A stretch of 15,268 bases of DNA, taken from CAYVUI01 sp964454745 (GTDB lineage Bacteria > Planctomycetota > Phycisphaerae > Sedimentisphaerales > Anaerohalosphaeraceae). The notes under the pieces were generated by a model. That model was not told the DNA's origin and ran no database searches. It worked only from the letters and a program-made list of their open reading frames with translations. A program made the position numbers and the translations under genes. The DNA lies in assembly GCA_964454745.1 (NCBI GenBank), contig CAYVUI010000106.1, forward strand, positions 1 through 15,268, read 5' to 3'. Shown here one piece after another: positions 1 through 7,160 of the stretch (position 1 is the stretch's first letter; every line of letters starts with the position of its first letter).

Positions 1-3000
1 TCCCACAAGATTTGGGGAGAAACGGAAACAGAACTTTCCTCGTTTGCGGGCGACAAAATCTGTACCTGGGGCAGGTAACAAGTCAGCCAGTTCCAGGTTA
101 ATCCCTCCAGGTCCTCAAAACCGACATAGCCATTCGATGAGACATCTCCGGTGGAAGTATAGGTCAGCCATCCCATGGCCAGATCGCTAAGATCGTTGAG
201 GTTAACCGCAAGGTCATGGTTCACATCCGCGATATTGAGATCGCATTGATAGTAGAATTTCTGCCGAAGGCACGAGATTCCGTTTGTTCGCTTCACATCA
301 GGAGTCAGTGCTACAGAAATGGTTCCCTTCGGATAAACCTGTGAAGGAGTAAATCTCGCGAGGTTTCCAAGTTTTGTCCAACTGCCGCTGATTTCGGCTC
401 CTGATTCGACATGTTCTACGATAAAATGATCGGTATGAATTGTCGCCGGGTCCATTTCCTTATCGAACGAGAGCATGATCGACTGAGTGGGCGATGCAAT
501 CTCATTGTTAGGCGGGTAATAGTACTCCGCGTAAGCAGGGGCACTGTCTTTGAGCTGCTGCCAGCGAGGAGAATTATTCAGAGACAAAGGAACTGAATGA
601 CCCTTCGAGACCATCAAAACCGCCCACGGGCCCAGTTGCGGTATTGAGACGGTGATCTGTCCATTACTGTAAGCACCGCTTAATACGGTTGATTCGACAT
701 AATATACATAGTCAAGGTTCTGGTCTGTTACCAGGTAATCTTCGGGATCATAGTTCTCCATGGGTTCAAGCAGGGTAAGCCGAAGGTTGTCACTGAATTC
801 CCCAAAGTATAACTCGTTGTTCAATATAATCGTAAACGGTCCATTATGATCCCAGTCGATAAGATGGATCGCAATCGGTTCGTCGTTTTCTCCGGGTACA
901 GCCCGAATGACAACCGCGATACCGTCATCCACGCTGACAATCGGCTGATCCGGCCCGGGCGGTGTGCCCCATGTATCCCCATAAGGTGTACCGGTGACAT
1001 GATATCGAGCTTTTGTGGTTTTGCCCCAGTCCCATGCAAATTCATATCCATCCAGGTAAATCGCAATTCCGCGTATAAATCCAAACAGGTCACCGAAGTA
1101 CTCGGGATTACCGAAGAAACGTGACCCCTGGTTCTGGTCTCCGCCATCCACAAGGTCGGTTCCGAATCGATCGAACGGGGCCATCATATTTATCCCCTGG
1201 GCATAACTGTTACCGATGGAACGGCGAACGATTTCTGTGAAATCGGCCAGGTACACCGGATCGGGGTAGCCCCAGGTGCCCGGCGATGTAATGATCTGGG
1301 CTCGGCCGACATTTTGGTAGGTTCGCATATTGACGCCGATATTGTGAAAATGCTGGGCGGATACGTCCTGGATGTTGGTTTCGCTGCACCCATAGTCCAG
1401 CCGGTAATCCTCTTCGGGGCCGAAAAAGGACTCCGAGTAAACGGTATGGGAAGAATTGTTTCCATGGATTGGGAATTTAGGAATTCCATATTGTTGCAGG
1501 TAGTATGCGTCAAGTTCATTGTGCAGCCACTGGTAAAATTCCGTGGTCGATTCAAATCCATCCTTCGTTCCATTGCAGTATTCGCACCAGCAAACATACT
1601 TGTCATTAAGTGTCGTATGATCAAAATGAATGCTTGTTGCACCGGCGTCGATACGGGACCTGGCTTCCCGCAAAAAGATGTTCTTGAAGACCTCGTTGTT
1701 CACACACCCCATCGTTTTGCTGTTTATGCTGTCAAGCAGGTAGTTACCATCCTCACTCTGAAGCCTGCCCATCAGTGCTTTGCCTGTACCTCCCGTTTCG
1801 TCCGCGAGGTTGCTGGTCTGTGCGATGGCCGTGGTTATCCCTTCGGCCCGTACTTGGGATATGAAGTCAATTTCTTCCTGTCCGTAGAGATAAATCCATT
1901 CAAGTCGCGTCGCATGATACATTTTCAGCGCTTCGAGAGTATCAAAAGGCCTTTCGTCCGGGGTGCCGATTGTTCCCCAGAATTTCGCGTTTTCCTGGTA
2001 GCCTTCACCGCGAAGCCATCGGCTGGAAAGGCATACATCAGAGTATTCAGGAGCGTAATCAGGTCGAATATATTCCGAAACGGCCATTTCGCTGATGGTA
2101 GTCGTTACAACAGGTGAAAGGCTGACCGCATCACTCCATTCAGTGCCGAATCTCAGTTCATCGAATTGGACATAATCGGTGATATCTGAGTCAAAGTTTT
2201 CGATCCAGAATCCAGCATGCGTAATTTGATCTATACTGGTTAGAATATTTCCGGTTGTGACCAAAGCGGCTGTGCCGGGGCTTTCCGCTGCGAGTTGTGT
2301 GTCCACCCATACGGTAAGTTCCTCGGAACCGTTGTATTTGTCGAATTCAATTTTCATGACGACAAAATATGTCTGGCCATCCGTGACACTGGAAACAAGC
2401 ACATCATCGACCATACCGGAATTGTCATCCCTGTGACGAACAACAAGGTCGACTTTGCTGCCGTCCCCCCGGAAACCGAAAAGTACACCGGAAAACAGAG
2501 AGCTGCCGTCAAAAGCTCCCTGTGAAACCGTTGTGGTAAATCCAGTCATCGCCCGGATATTCAAATTACCGCTTAGATTGTCGCCGCGAACCAGGCCGCT
2601 TATATAATAAGTTGAATTTCCGGTATAACTGTCAATTACCCTGCGGGCATAAGAAACCCCGGTTGTCGTAAAACCCCTGGCCTGGACAGTGCCCCCGGAG
2701 ACCTGGTTGGCACCGAATGACAAACCTGAAAGATCAGTAGGACCGATGATGTGGGTAAAAGTACTCGTGGAGGCCCCTGAGTTGCCCTCCCATGGATTCA
2801 AAGAACTGAAGCCGACGATTGTGCCGCCGGACACATCCGCGTTGTTGCCGTTGGTAAAGTCCCTGAACTGGCTGCCGGCATTGTATTCACCGTTTAGTTT
2901 GTCGTTTTCACCGTTTCCAACGCTGGCATTGACGAAGGGATCAAAAGCAATGATCTGCCCAAACAATGTATTTGCAGCAAAACAAGCCAATGTCAATGTC

Positions 3001-3032
3001 AAAAGGATTTTCACAGATTTGAGGGCATTCAT
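1..3032 (-). CDS. Secreted modular glycoside-hydrolase-like protein with dockerin-like repeats (C-terminus beyond window)
   Basis: The frame beginning at ATG 3032-3030 is open to the left edge: 1010 codons with no stop. An AAGGA lies 10 bases before the ATG. Residues 1-25 form a Sec-type signal peptide (basic start, LLTLTLACFAA core). Residues 27-303 are a beta-sandwich/LamG-like module paralogous to that of the upstream gene. Residues about 316-805 are a glycoside-hydrolase-like core with WIY (379), RAEGI (395), SIHFDH (467), CWCEYC (about 480), YFGDL (646), HLIDW (723) and PWA (803). These motifs recur in the same order in the rightward gene at 9918. Residues about 845-912 look like a Big_5 domain (SFDKEMDP). 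Residues about 931-981 are a two-helix dockerin-like repeat (DVNHDLAVNLNDL and the partner ending TWNWL). From about 995, SPANEESSVSVSP starts an Ig/Fn3-like domain. It is probably an extracellular polysaccharide-degrading enzyme; the exact family and catalytic residues are not assigned. The reading frame is certain, the enzyme activity inferred. Confidence 0.85.
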   Translation of the reverse strand, partial: MNALKSVKILLTLTLACFAANTLFGQIIAFDPFVNASVGNGENDKLNGEYNAGSQFRDFTNGNNADVSGGTIVGFSSLNPWEGNSGASTSTFTHIIGPTDLSGLSFGANQVSGGTVQARGFTTTGVSYARRVIDSYTGNSTYYISGLVRGDNLSGNLNIRAMTGFTTTVSQGAFDGSSLFSGVLFGFRGDGSKVDLVVRHRDDNSGMVDDVLVSSVTDGQTYFVVMKIEFDKYNGSEELTVWVDTQLAAESPGTAALVTTGNILTSIDQITHAGFWIENFDSDITDYVQFDELRFGTEWSDAVSLSPVVTTTISEMAVSEYIRPDYAPEYSDVCLSSRWLRGEGYQENAKFWGTIGTPDERPFDTLEALKMYHATRLEWIYLYGQEEIDFISQVRAEGITTAIAQTSNLADETGGTGKALMGRLQSEDGNYLLDSINSKTMGCVNNEVFKNIFLREARSRIDAGATSIHFDHTTLNDKYVCWCEYCNGTKDGFESTTEFYQWLHNELDAYYLQQYGIPKFPIHGNNSSHTVYSESFFGPEEDYRLDYGCSETNIQDVSAQHFHNIGVNMRTYQNVGRAQIITSPGTWGYPDPVYLADFTEIVRRSIGNSYAQGINMMAPFDRFGTDLVDGGDQNQGSRFFGNPEYFGDLFGFIRGIAIYLDGYEFAWDWGKTTKARYHVTGTPYGDTWGTPPGPDQPIVSVDDGIAVVIRAVPGENDEPIAIHLIDWDHNGPFTIILNNELYFGEFSDNLRLTLLEPMENYDPEDYLVTDQNLDYVYYVESTVLSGAYSNGQITVSIPQLGPWAVLMVSKGHSVPLSLNNSPRWQQLKDSAPAYAEYYYPPNNEIASPTQSIMLSFDKEMDPATIHTDHFIVEHVESGAEISGSWTKLGNLARFTPSQVYPKGTISVALTPDVKRTNGISCLRQKFYYQCDLNIADVNHDLAVNLNDLSDLAMGWLTYTSTGDVSSNGYVGFEDLEGLTWNWLTCYLPQVQILSPANEESSVSVSPQILW
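2124..2954 (-). repeat. Copy A of a duplicated secreted beta-sandwich module
   Basis: This segment encodes residues 27-303 of the leftward giant and is a divergent duplicate of 4722-5537. Shared blocks include GNGENDK, NGEYNAGS, RDFTNGNN, IGPTDL, YYISGLVR, VDLVVRHR and YVQFDELR. By eye more than half of the residues are identical. The similarity stops where each protein enters its own central region, so the module, not the whole gene, is the unit that was duplicated or recombined. Confidence 0.85.
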
Positions 3033-3055
3033 ATTTATCTGGTCCTTGCGTAAAG

Positions 3056-3084
3056 AAAGGGCTTGCCCATACAGCAAGCCCTTT
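3056..3084 (-). terminator. Hairpin terminator-like element between the two leftward genes
   Basis: A perfect 11-bp stem, AAAGGGCTTGC paired with GCAAGCCCTTT, closes a 7-base loop. Reading left it is followed by a short T-rich tract (TTTCTTTA, the first three Ts within the stem); reading right it is followed by TTTTCGATTTT. It sits 32 bases after the stop of the 836-codon gene and 24 bases before the start of the next gene. It probably ends or attenuates transcription from the upstream gene. The T tract is interrupted, so read-through to the giant gene is likely, since no clear separate promoter was seen in the 84-bp gap. Confidence 0.7.
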
Positions 3085-3116
3085 TCGATTTTAAATAACA
3101 ACAGCATTCTCGTCCA

Positions 3117-5627
3117 TTACGGCCAGGGAATGATTCTTTCCGTCTGCCATCTTTCAGCGAGCCAGCGGAAATCGTCGTAATCGACAAAATCGTCGTCTGT
3201 TCTGTCCGTAGGCGGTGCGTACAGGCCGTTGAGATAGAAGTAATCAACCACACCTTCGGCTCCGCCGGTGTAAATGGTTGCGAAGCCCTCTCCCGTAGGA
3301 TTGTACCTGCGGCCGACAACCAGTGTCCCGCTTGTCGTGGTGCCTGCCTGATCCGAGATCGTATAGTCCAGGTCAAAAGTGGTCGGGTCGGGAACCATTG
3401 CGTTGGGCTCGGTCGGAGCAAACGCCAAAGAGATGTCCAGCATGCTGGCGTCAAAGTTGGTGATCCCGTCACCGGTGATCCGGGTATATTCAGACGGGGG
3501 CCATTCTACGCCTTCGTCCCAGTCCGAGATGAATTCGACGTACTGGCTGGCTCCATCGAGTACCACTGAAAGGTTAAAGGCTCCCAGGTTGGCAATATCA
3601 TCTTCGTCGTCATAATTCACCCACAGGTTAATACCGCTTCTGGAACCTTCTGACGTGTCAGAGGTTGTGGTTGCCTTCATGCTGATATCCACAGTAATCT
3701 CGTCAGTGGAGTAAACCGGGGGATCGGTGTCCAGTCTCCAGGCACCGTTTGCGTTTCCGAGAATCACCATTTCACCGCCGGCCATGATGTAATCGCCGGG
3801 GATATCTCCGCGGAGTACCCAGTCATCCCCTGCGGCCGGATCGGTGTCCATCGTTTCTTCCCAGGTGACTTCATTGGTCAGCCATTCTGACATCATATCC
3901 CCAAGCTCGTCCATGTCCCAATAGGCCGGCGGAATCGGAGGATAGGTACCCACCAGTGAAATCTCGGTAAATGCGATCGTTCCCACGCTCCATGTCGGGC
4001 TGTTCCAGACATAAACACCCATACCGCTTACTGCCGTAAGGTCCGGTGCGATTTCAGCAACGTTTGGATCGGCATTGAGGGGGATTTCATCATTACCTGC
4101 CAGGGCGTTGAGGTTGTCAATCTCGGCCTGGGAGTATTTGTGCCATGTCACGTTAGCAAAAGGCAGAGTATACTCGGTAATGGTTCCGTCAAGGTCACCT
4201 GAAGTGCCCTGGTATGTGGAAGGGCAAAACAGGTTTGAAGCAAACCATTGACCGTTTGCGTCGCGAATGATCGCTCGCATGACAGGAGCATAGTAAAGAT
4301 TACCCGGATAAGGCAATCCCGATCCGTTCTCAAGTTCAGGGGCACTGGGGTGCTCAAAATTGCCGTCATAAATGTCGGAAATCTTGAAGTGCATATATGC
4401 CCACGACGGTGTCATGTTGATAAAGCTGTCCGCTTCATTCAAACCTGACGAAGAGAAGATGGTATAAGCGTAGCCGTCTACGGAATTTTTCAAAGCGAGC
4501 TCATCGAACGTAACCCCGCCGCGTGCATTCTGGTCAATTTCTACGCGATAACCGCTAACCGGTTCTGCAAATCCGCCCCACTTCCAGCCCGTAGGTGTAA
4601 CATCAAAAGCCGGTGCCCAGGGAACTTCACCCAGGTCTTTTTGATCGATTCGCATAAAGCTGTCACCCGGAACGCTGAAGTTCTGTGTAAATGCAACTTC
4701 TTCAGTGGGATCGGGTACGGGTACGGCATCATTCCATTGAGTTCCCAGGCGAAGTTCGTCAAACTGAACATATTCCTGGTAATTCGAATCAAAATTTTCG
4801 AGCCAGAAACCGCCATAGGTGATTTGCCCCTGGCTGGACAACAAAGCTCCGGTTGTGGTAAATACCGGGATTGCATCGTTTTCATTGTATTCGGTCGGGT
4901 TCAGCCATGCGGTAAGCTGTTCATAGGTACCGTCGGCGTTGTATTCAATTTTCAATACGATAAAGTACGTTTCGCCTTCCTGTGCGTCAGCCAGCAGGAC
5001 ACTGTTGGTCATTCCTGTGGGATCAGTGGTTCTGTGCCGAACGACCAAATCCACCTGGCTGCCGTCGCCGGAGAAGCCGAAAAGAACTCCGGGATAATCA
5101 GTGGTATCAAATGCACCGGCAGAAAGGGTTACCGTAAAACCCGCCATCCACTGAATATCCAGGTTGCCGGCAAGGTTATCCGCTCGAACCAGGCCGCTGA
5201 TGTAATAGGTATCTGAGGGTGTATAAGCGTCCAGCAGTCTTCGCGCATAGCTTAGATCGGCTGATATGCCCCGAGCACGAACGTTTCCTGCGGTGGTGTC
5301 GTTCAGACCAAAACTTAAGCCAACGAGATCGGTTGGCCCAATATAAGCGCCGGTTCCGGTGGAATTACCTTCCCATACGTTTGCCGCACTCCATCCGATT
5401 ATGGGCCCTCCGGCAACATCTTTATTGTTGCCGTTGGTGAAATCACGGAACAAGCTGCCTGCGTTGTATTCACCATTGACTTTGTCATTTTCACCATTAC
5501 CTACATTGGCATTTAGAAATGGATCATAGGCCACCACTTCAGCGAAAACTGTGTTAGCGGCAATGATCAATACCGCAAAACAAAAGAGGGTGAACTTAAA
5601 AAACGTGAAATTGCCTGCTTTTTTCAT
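3117..5627 (-). CDS. Secreted multi-domain beta-sandwich protein with dockerin-like C-terminus
   Basis: An 836-codon protein whose start is supported by GAGGAG (5635-5640) 7 bases before ATG. Residues 1-29 are a signal peptide ending VFA before EVVAYDPF. Residues about 31-302 are the LamG-like module shared with the next gene downstream. Residues about 310-558 form a second all-beta region rich in W, Y and D/N and resembling a carbohydrate-binding jelly roll. Residues about 565-580 hold a helix like one half of a dockerin repeat (MDELGDMMSEWL). Residues about 590-800 form another concanavalin-like region. The C-terminus has DDFVDYDDFRWLAERW, again dockerin-like. No catalytic motif was recognised, so a binding, surface or scaffold role is more likely than an enzyme. 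It is strongly acidic, as expected for an exported or halophilic-environment protein. It is the first gene after the consensus promoter at 5805-5833. Function is inferred; export and modularity are visible. Confidence 0.85.
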   Translation of the reverse strand: MKKAGNFTFFKFTLFCFAVLIIAANTVFAEVVAYDPFLNANVGNGENDKVNGEYNAGSLFRDFTNGNNKDVAGGPIIGWSAANVWEGNSTGTGAYIGPTDLVGLSFGLNDTTAGNVRARGISADLSYARRLLDAYTPSDTYYISGLVRADNLAGNLDIQWMAGFTVTLSAGAFDTTDYPGVLFGFSGDGSQVDLVVRHRTTDPTGMTNSVLLADAQEGETYFIVLKIEYNADGTYEQLTAWLNPTEYNENDAIPVFTTTGALLSSQGQITYGGFWLENFDSNYQEYVQFDELRLGTQWNDAVPVPDPTEEVAFTQNFSVPGDSFMRIDQKDLGEVPWAPAFDVTPTGWKWGGFAEPVSGYRVEIDQNARGGVTFDELALKNSVDGYAYTIFSSSGLNEADSFINMTPSWAYMHFKISDIYDGNFEHPSAPELENGSGLPYPGNLYYAPVMRAIIRDANGQWFASNLFCPSTYQGTSGDLDGTITEYTLPFANVTWHKYSQAEIDNLNALAGNDEIPLNADPNVAEIAPDLTAVSGMGVYVWNSPTWSVGTIAFTEISLVGTYPPIPPAYWDMDELGDMMSEWLTNEVTWEETMDTDPAAGDDWVLRGDIPGDYIMAGGEMVILGNANGAWRLDTDPPVYSTDEITVDISMKATTTSDTSEGSRSGINLWVNYDDEDDIANLGAFNLSVVLDGASQYVEFISDWDEGVEWPPSEYTRITGDGITNFDASMLDISLAFAPTEPNAMVPDPTTFDLDYTISDQAGTTTSGTLVVGRRYNPTGEGFATIYTGGAEGVVDYFYLNGLYAPPTDRTDDDFVDYDDFRWLAERWQTERIIPWP
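4722..5537 (-). repeat. Copy B of the duplicated secreted beta-sandwich module
   Basis: This segment encodes residues 31-302 of the 836-codon protein and is the partner of copy A at 2124-2954, in the same orientation about 2.6 kb away. The DNA is diverged enough that the relationship is clearest in protein. Both copies begin right after the signal peptide with (A/V)xDPFxNAxVGNGENDK and end with a W-N/S-D-A-V boundary. Confidence 0.85.
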
Positions 5628-5804
5628 AATGACTCTCCTCTCTTAAAAAATAATGCTTTTAATCACCTTAATCTCCGAATCAAGGCTCTGATAGGCAAGA
5701 CGGATTTTCCTGAAATACTTTTGCAACATAAATAGGTATCTATAAATGGCTTATGAATACAACAAGGTCCGTGATTCTGATGTCAAATACATGTTATTAT
5801 AAAG

Positions 5805-5833
5805 ATTATACCGGGCTGTCTTGTCGGTGTCAA
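5805..5833 (-). promoter_or_regulatory. Consensus sigma70-type promoter for the leftward genes
   Basis: On the minus strand the sequence reads TTGACA (5833-5828), a 17-bp spacer, then TATAAT (5810-5805). Both hexamers and the spacing match the ideal housekeeping consensus. Transcription would begin near 5798, giving a leader of about 170 bases before ATG 5627. A promoter this strong usually needs a repressor, and the next gene on the other side encodes a likely one. Confidence 0.8.
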
Positions 5834-5847
5834 GCTAAAAATCATTT

Positions 5848-5856
5848 TGATATAAT
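5848..5856 (+). promoter_or_regulatory. Extended -10 promoter candidate for the regulator operon
   Basis: TGATATAAT is a perfect extended -10 element (TGnTATAAT). No good -35 lies at normal spacing; the position expected for it is the -35 of the opposing promoter read backwards. The predicted start is near 5863, about 100 bases before ATG 5961. A weaker alternative is TTGATT (5881-5886), 17 bp, TAAATT (5904-5909). Confidence 0.5.
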
Positions 5857-5860
5857 ATAC

Positions 5861-5878
5861 TAAAATATCGATTTTTTA
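5861..5878. promoter_or_regulatory. Imperfect palindrome, possible operator
   Basis: TAAAATATCGATTTTTTA is an 18-bp inverted repeat centred on ATCGAT with one mismatched pair. It overlaps the predicted rightward transcription start and lies 28 bp beyond the -35 of the leftward promoter. GntR/LacI-type regulators bind palindromes of this size, so autoregulation is possible. In DNA this AT-rich such palindromes arise by chance, hence the low confidence. Confidence 0.3.
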
Positions 5879-5960
5879 TATTGATTTATTCTCTTTTCGG
5901 CTGTAAATTATATGAGTATTATGAAAAAGCTGTATTTTATCTACTTTTAAGGTTGCCAGC

Positions 5961-7124
5961 ATGTCATCCACAAAAAGATATGTCCTCGATGACGCTTATA
6001 AAAAGATCACTGAAGATCTCACCAATAACCAATTTTCCATAGGCACAAAAATCGAGCCGATCCGGCTTCTCGCCAAAAAATACAATGTATCCTATATGAC
6101 AGCTCAAAAGGCCATCAAGGCGCTTCAGATGCAGGGAGCCCTCGAAGCCAGACCGGGCGATGGGATCTATATTACAGGTAAAGTAACTCCTATAAACGGG
6201 AGTATTGCAGAGTATTTGGATAATAATCGCCAGAAAAACAATAAAAGTACTAATGGCTCCAGTACATACTGTATTGTGATCGTCATGCCCTTTTGGGTTG
6301 GCAACAGGGGAGAGGCACAGATATACAGGATCATTAAGGGGATATTGTCTGAAAGCGATAAGCATAACTGGTCGATAGAATTGATCCATAATTCCGGGAG
6401 TATCTCGAATCACGAGTCTTCACACCCGGATTTTATTGATAAGATTGAAAGCCGAAATCCTGACGGGGTGATTTGGCTCCAGCCGATTCATTCGCACAAA
6501 TTGAATATCATGCGGTTGATTGACCGTGGACATAAAGTCGTTATTACCGGAAGAGAATTTCCCGACATTCCTGCGACATGCGTACAGATGGACCTGGATG
6601 ACCTGGCCAGGAAATCGATCAGCTATCTTTATGATATGGGATCGAAAACAATCGCAATGTTAACCGGCCCCATCGACGGACAGTTTAAGGATTTCCACTC
6701 TGTTCGCATCGTGGAAAGCGTGAAAAATGAATTCAAACGTCGCAACATTGACTTTTCAGATGATTTGATCTGCCAGGCAGCTTTTAGCCCTTATGACGCA
6801 ATGATCGTGCATTCGTTTATCGAAAATCACCCGGAAGTGGATGGAATTATCTGTCTTCATGAATTCCATATGATTGAGGAACTTGAAAAAATGGACTGTT
6901 CGGGCTTCTTCCAGAAGTCGATTAATATGGTCAATACGTCGGGTGACTATTACCAGATGCGGTACAGACTTTTCAAGCATTTTCATATGGCCAATGTCGC
7001 CTGGCCGCTGGAAAATATCGGAAAAGGCATCGTGCGCGAGTTCAAGAAAGAATGGCTTGATGAGCCAATGAAAACAGATCTGGACTTGAGTGTCAGGATT
7101 ATTTCGGAAGAAACCTGTCAGTAA
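5961..7124 (+). CDS. GntR-type HTH regulator with LacI-like sugar-sensing domain
   Basis: A 387-residue cytoplasmic transcription factor. Residues about 8-72 are a GntR winged helix-turn-helix: an amphipathic first helix, the core PIRLLAKKYNVSYMTAQKAI, and the wing ending GDGIYITG. After a polar N/K/S-rich linker (about 73-100), residues 102-385 follow the LacI/periplasmic-binding-protein pattern: VIVMPFW strand, NPDGVIWLQP, GHKVVITGREF, the VQMDLDDLARKSISYL block and TIAMLTGP. This is the chimeric layout known from AraR of Bacillus, where a sugar releases the repressor from palindromic operators. AAGG 8 bases upstream supports the start. It heads the rightward operon and faces a divergent leftward gene, so it probably controls both arms. 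The ligand is unknown, presumably a mono- or oligosaccharide released by the neighbouring enzymes. Confidence 0.92.
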   Translation: MSSTKRYVLDDAYKKITEDLTNNQFSIGTKIEPIRLLAKKYNVSYMTAQKAIKALQMQGALEARPGDGIYITGKVTPINGSIAEYLDNNRQKNNKSTNGSSTYCIVIVMPFWVGNRGEAQIYRIIKGILSESDKHNWSIELIHNSGSISNHESSHPDFIDKIESRNPDGVIWLQPIHSHKLNIMRLIDRGHKVVITGREFPDIPATCVQMDLDDLARKSISYLYDMGSKTIAMLTGPIDGQFKDFHSVRIVESVKNEFKRRNIDFSDDLICQAAFSPYDAMIVHSFIENHPEVDGIICLHEFHMIEELEKMDCSGFFQKSINMVNTSGDYYQMRYRLFKHFHMANVAWPLENIGKGIVREFKKEWLDEPMKTDLDLSVRIISEETCQ

Positions 7125-7160
7125 GAATGGAATTGCTTAACTTATAAGAGGGAAATCAAA

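Larger units (their letters stand above)
5628..5960. other. Divergent intergenic regulatory region
   Basis: This is 333 bp of AT-rich DNA between two divergent genes with no credible ORF. It contains the leftward promoter (5805-5833), the rightward extended -10 (5848-5856), an imperfect palindrome (5861-5878) and an untranslated leader of about 170 bases for the leftward gene. I could not identify a known riboswitch or small RNA in the leader. The overlap of the two promoters suggests that the adjacent regulator acts here. Confidence 0.7.

Noticed and set aside
1314..2117. 267-codon open frame on the plus strand, plus smaller ones at 411-596, 846-1124, 2295-2525 and 2689-3180
   Set aside because: They lie antisense to the continuous leftward frame 3032-1, whose translation shows a signal peptide and several recognisable domains. 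Their translations have no domain pattern.
1..3032. Suspicion that the left 3 kb is a decayed or frameshifted gene because no complete ORF is found there
   Set aside because: Reading the minus strand line by line from 3032 gives one frame without a stop to base 2. The stop codon is simply outside the window.
5758..5786. Second TTGACA on the minus strand at 5786-5781
   Set aside because: At 17 or 18 bp spacing the -10 position reads GTTGTA or TTGTAT, a poor match. It lies in the leader of the better promoter and is likely chance.
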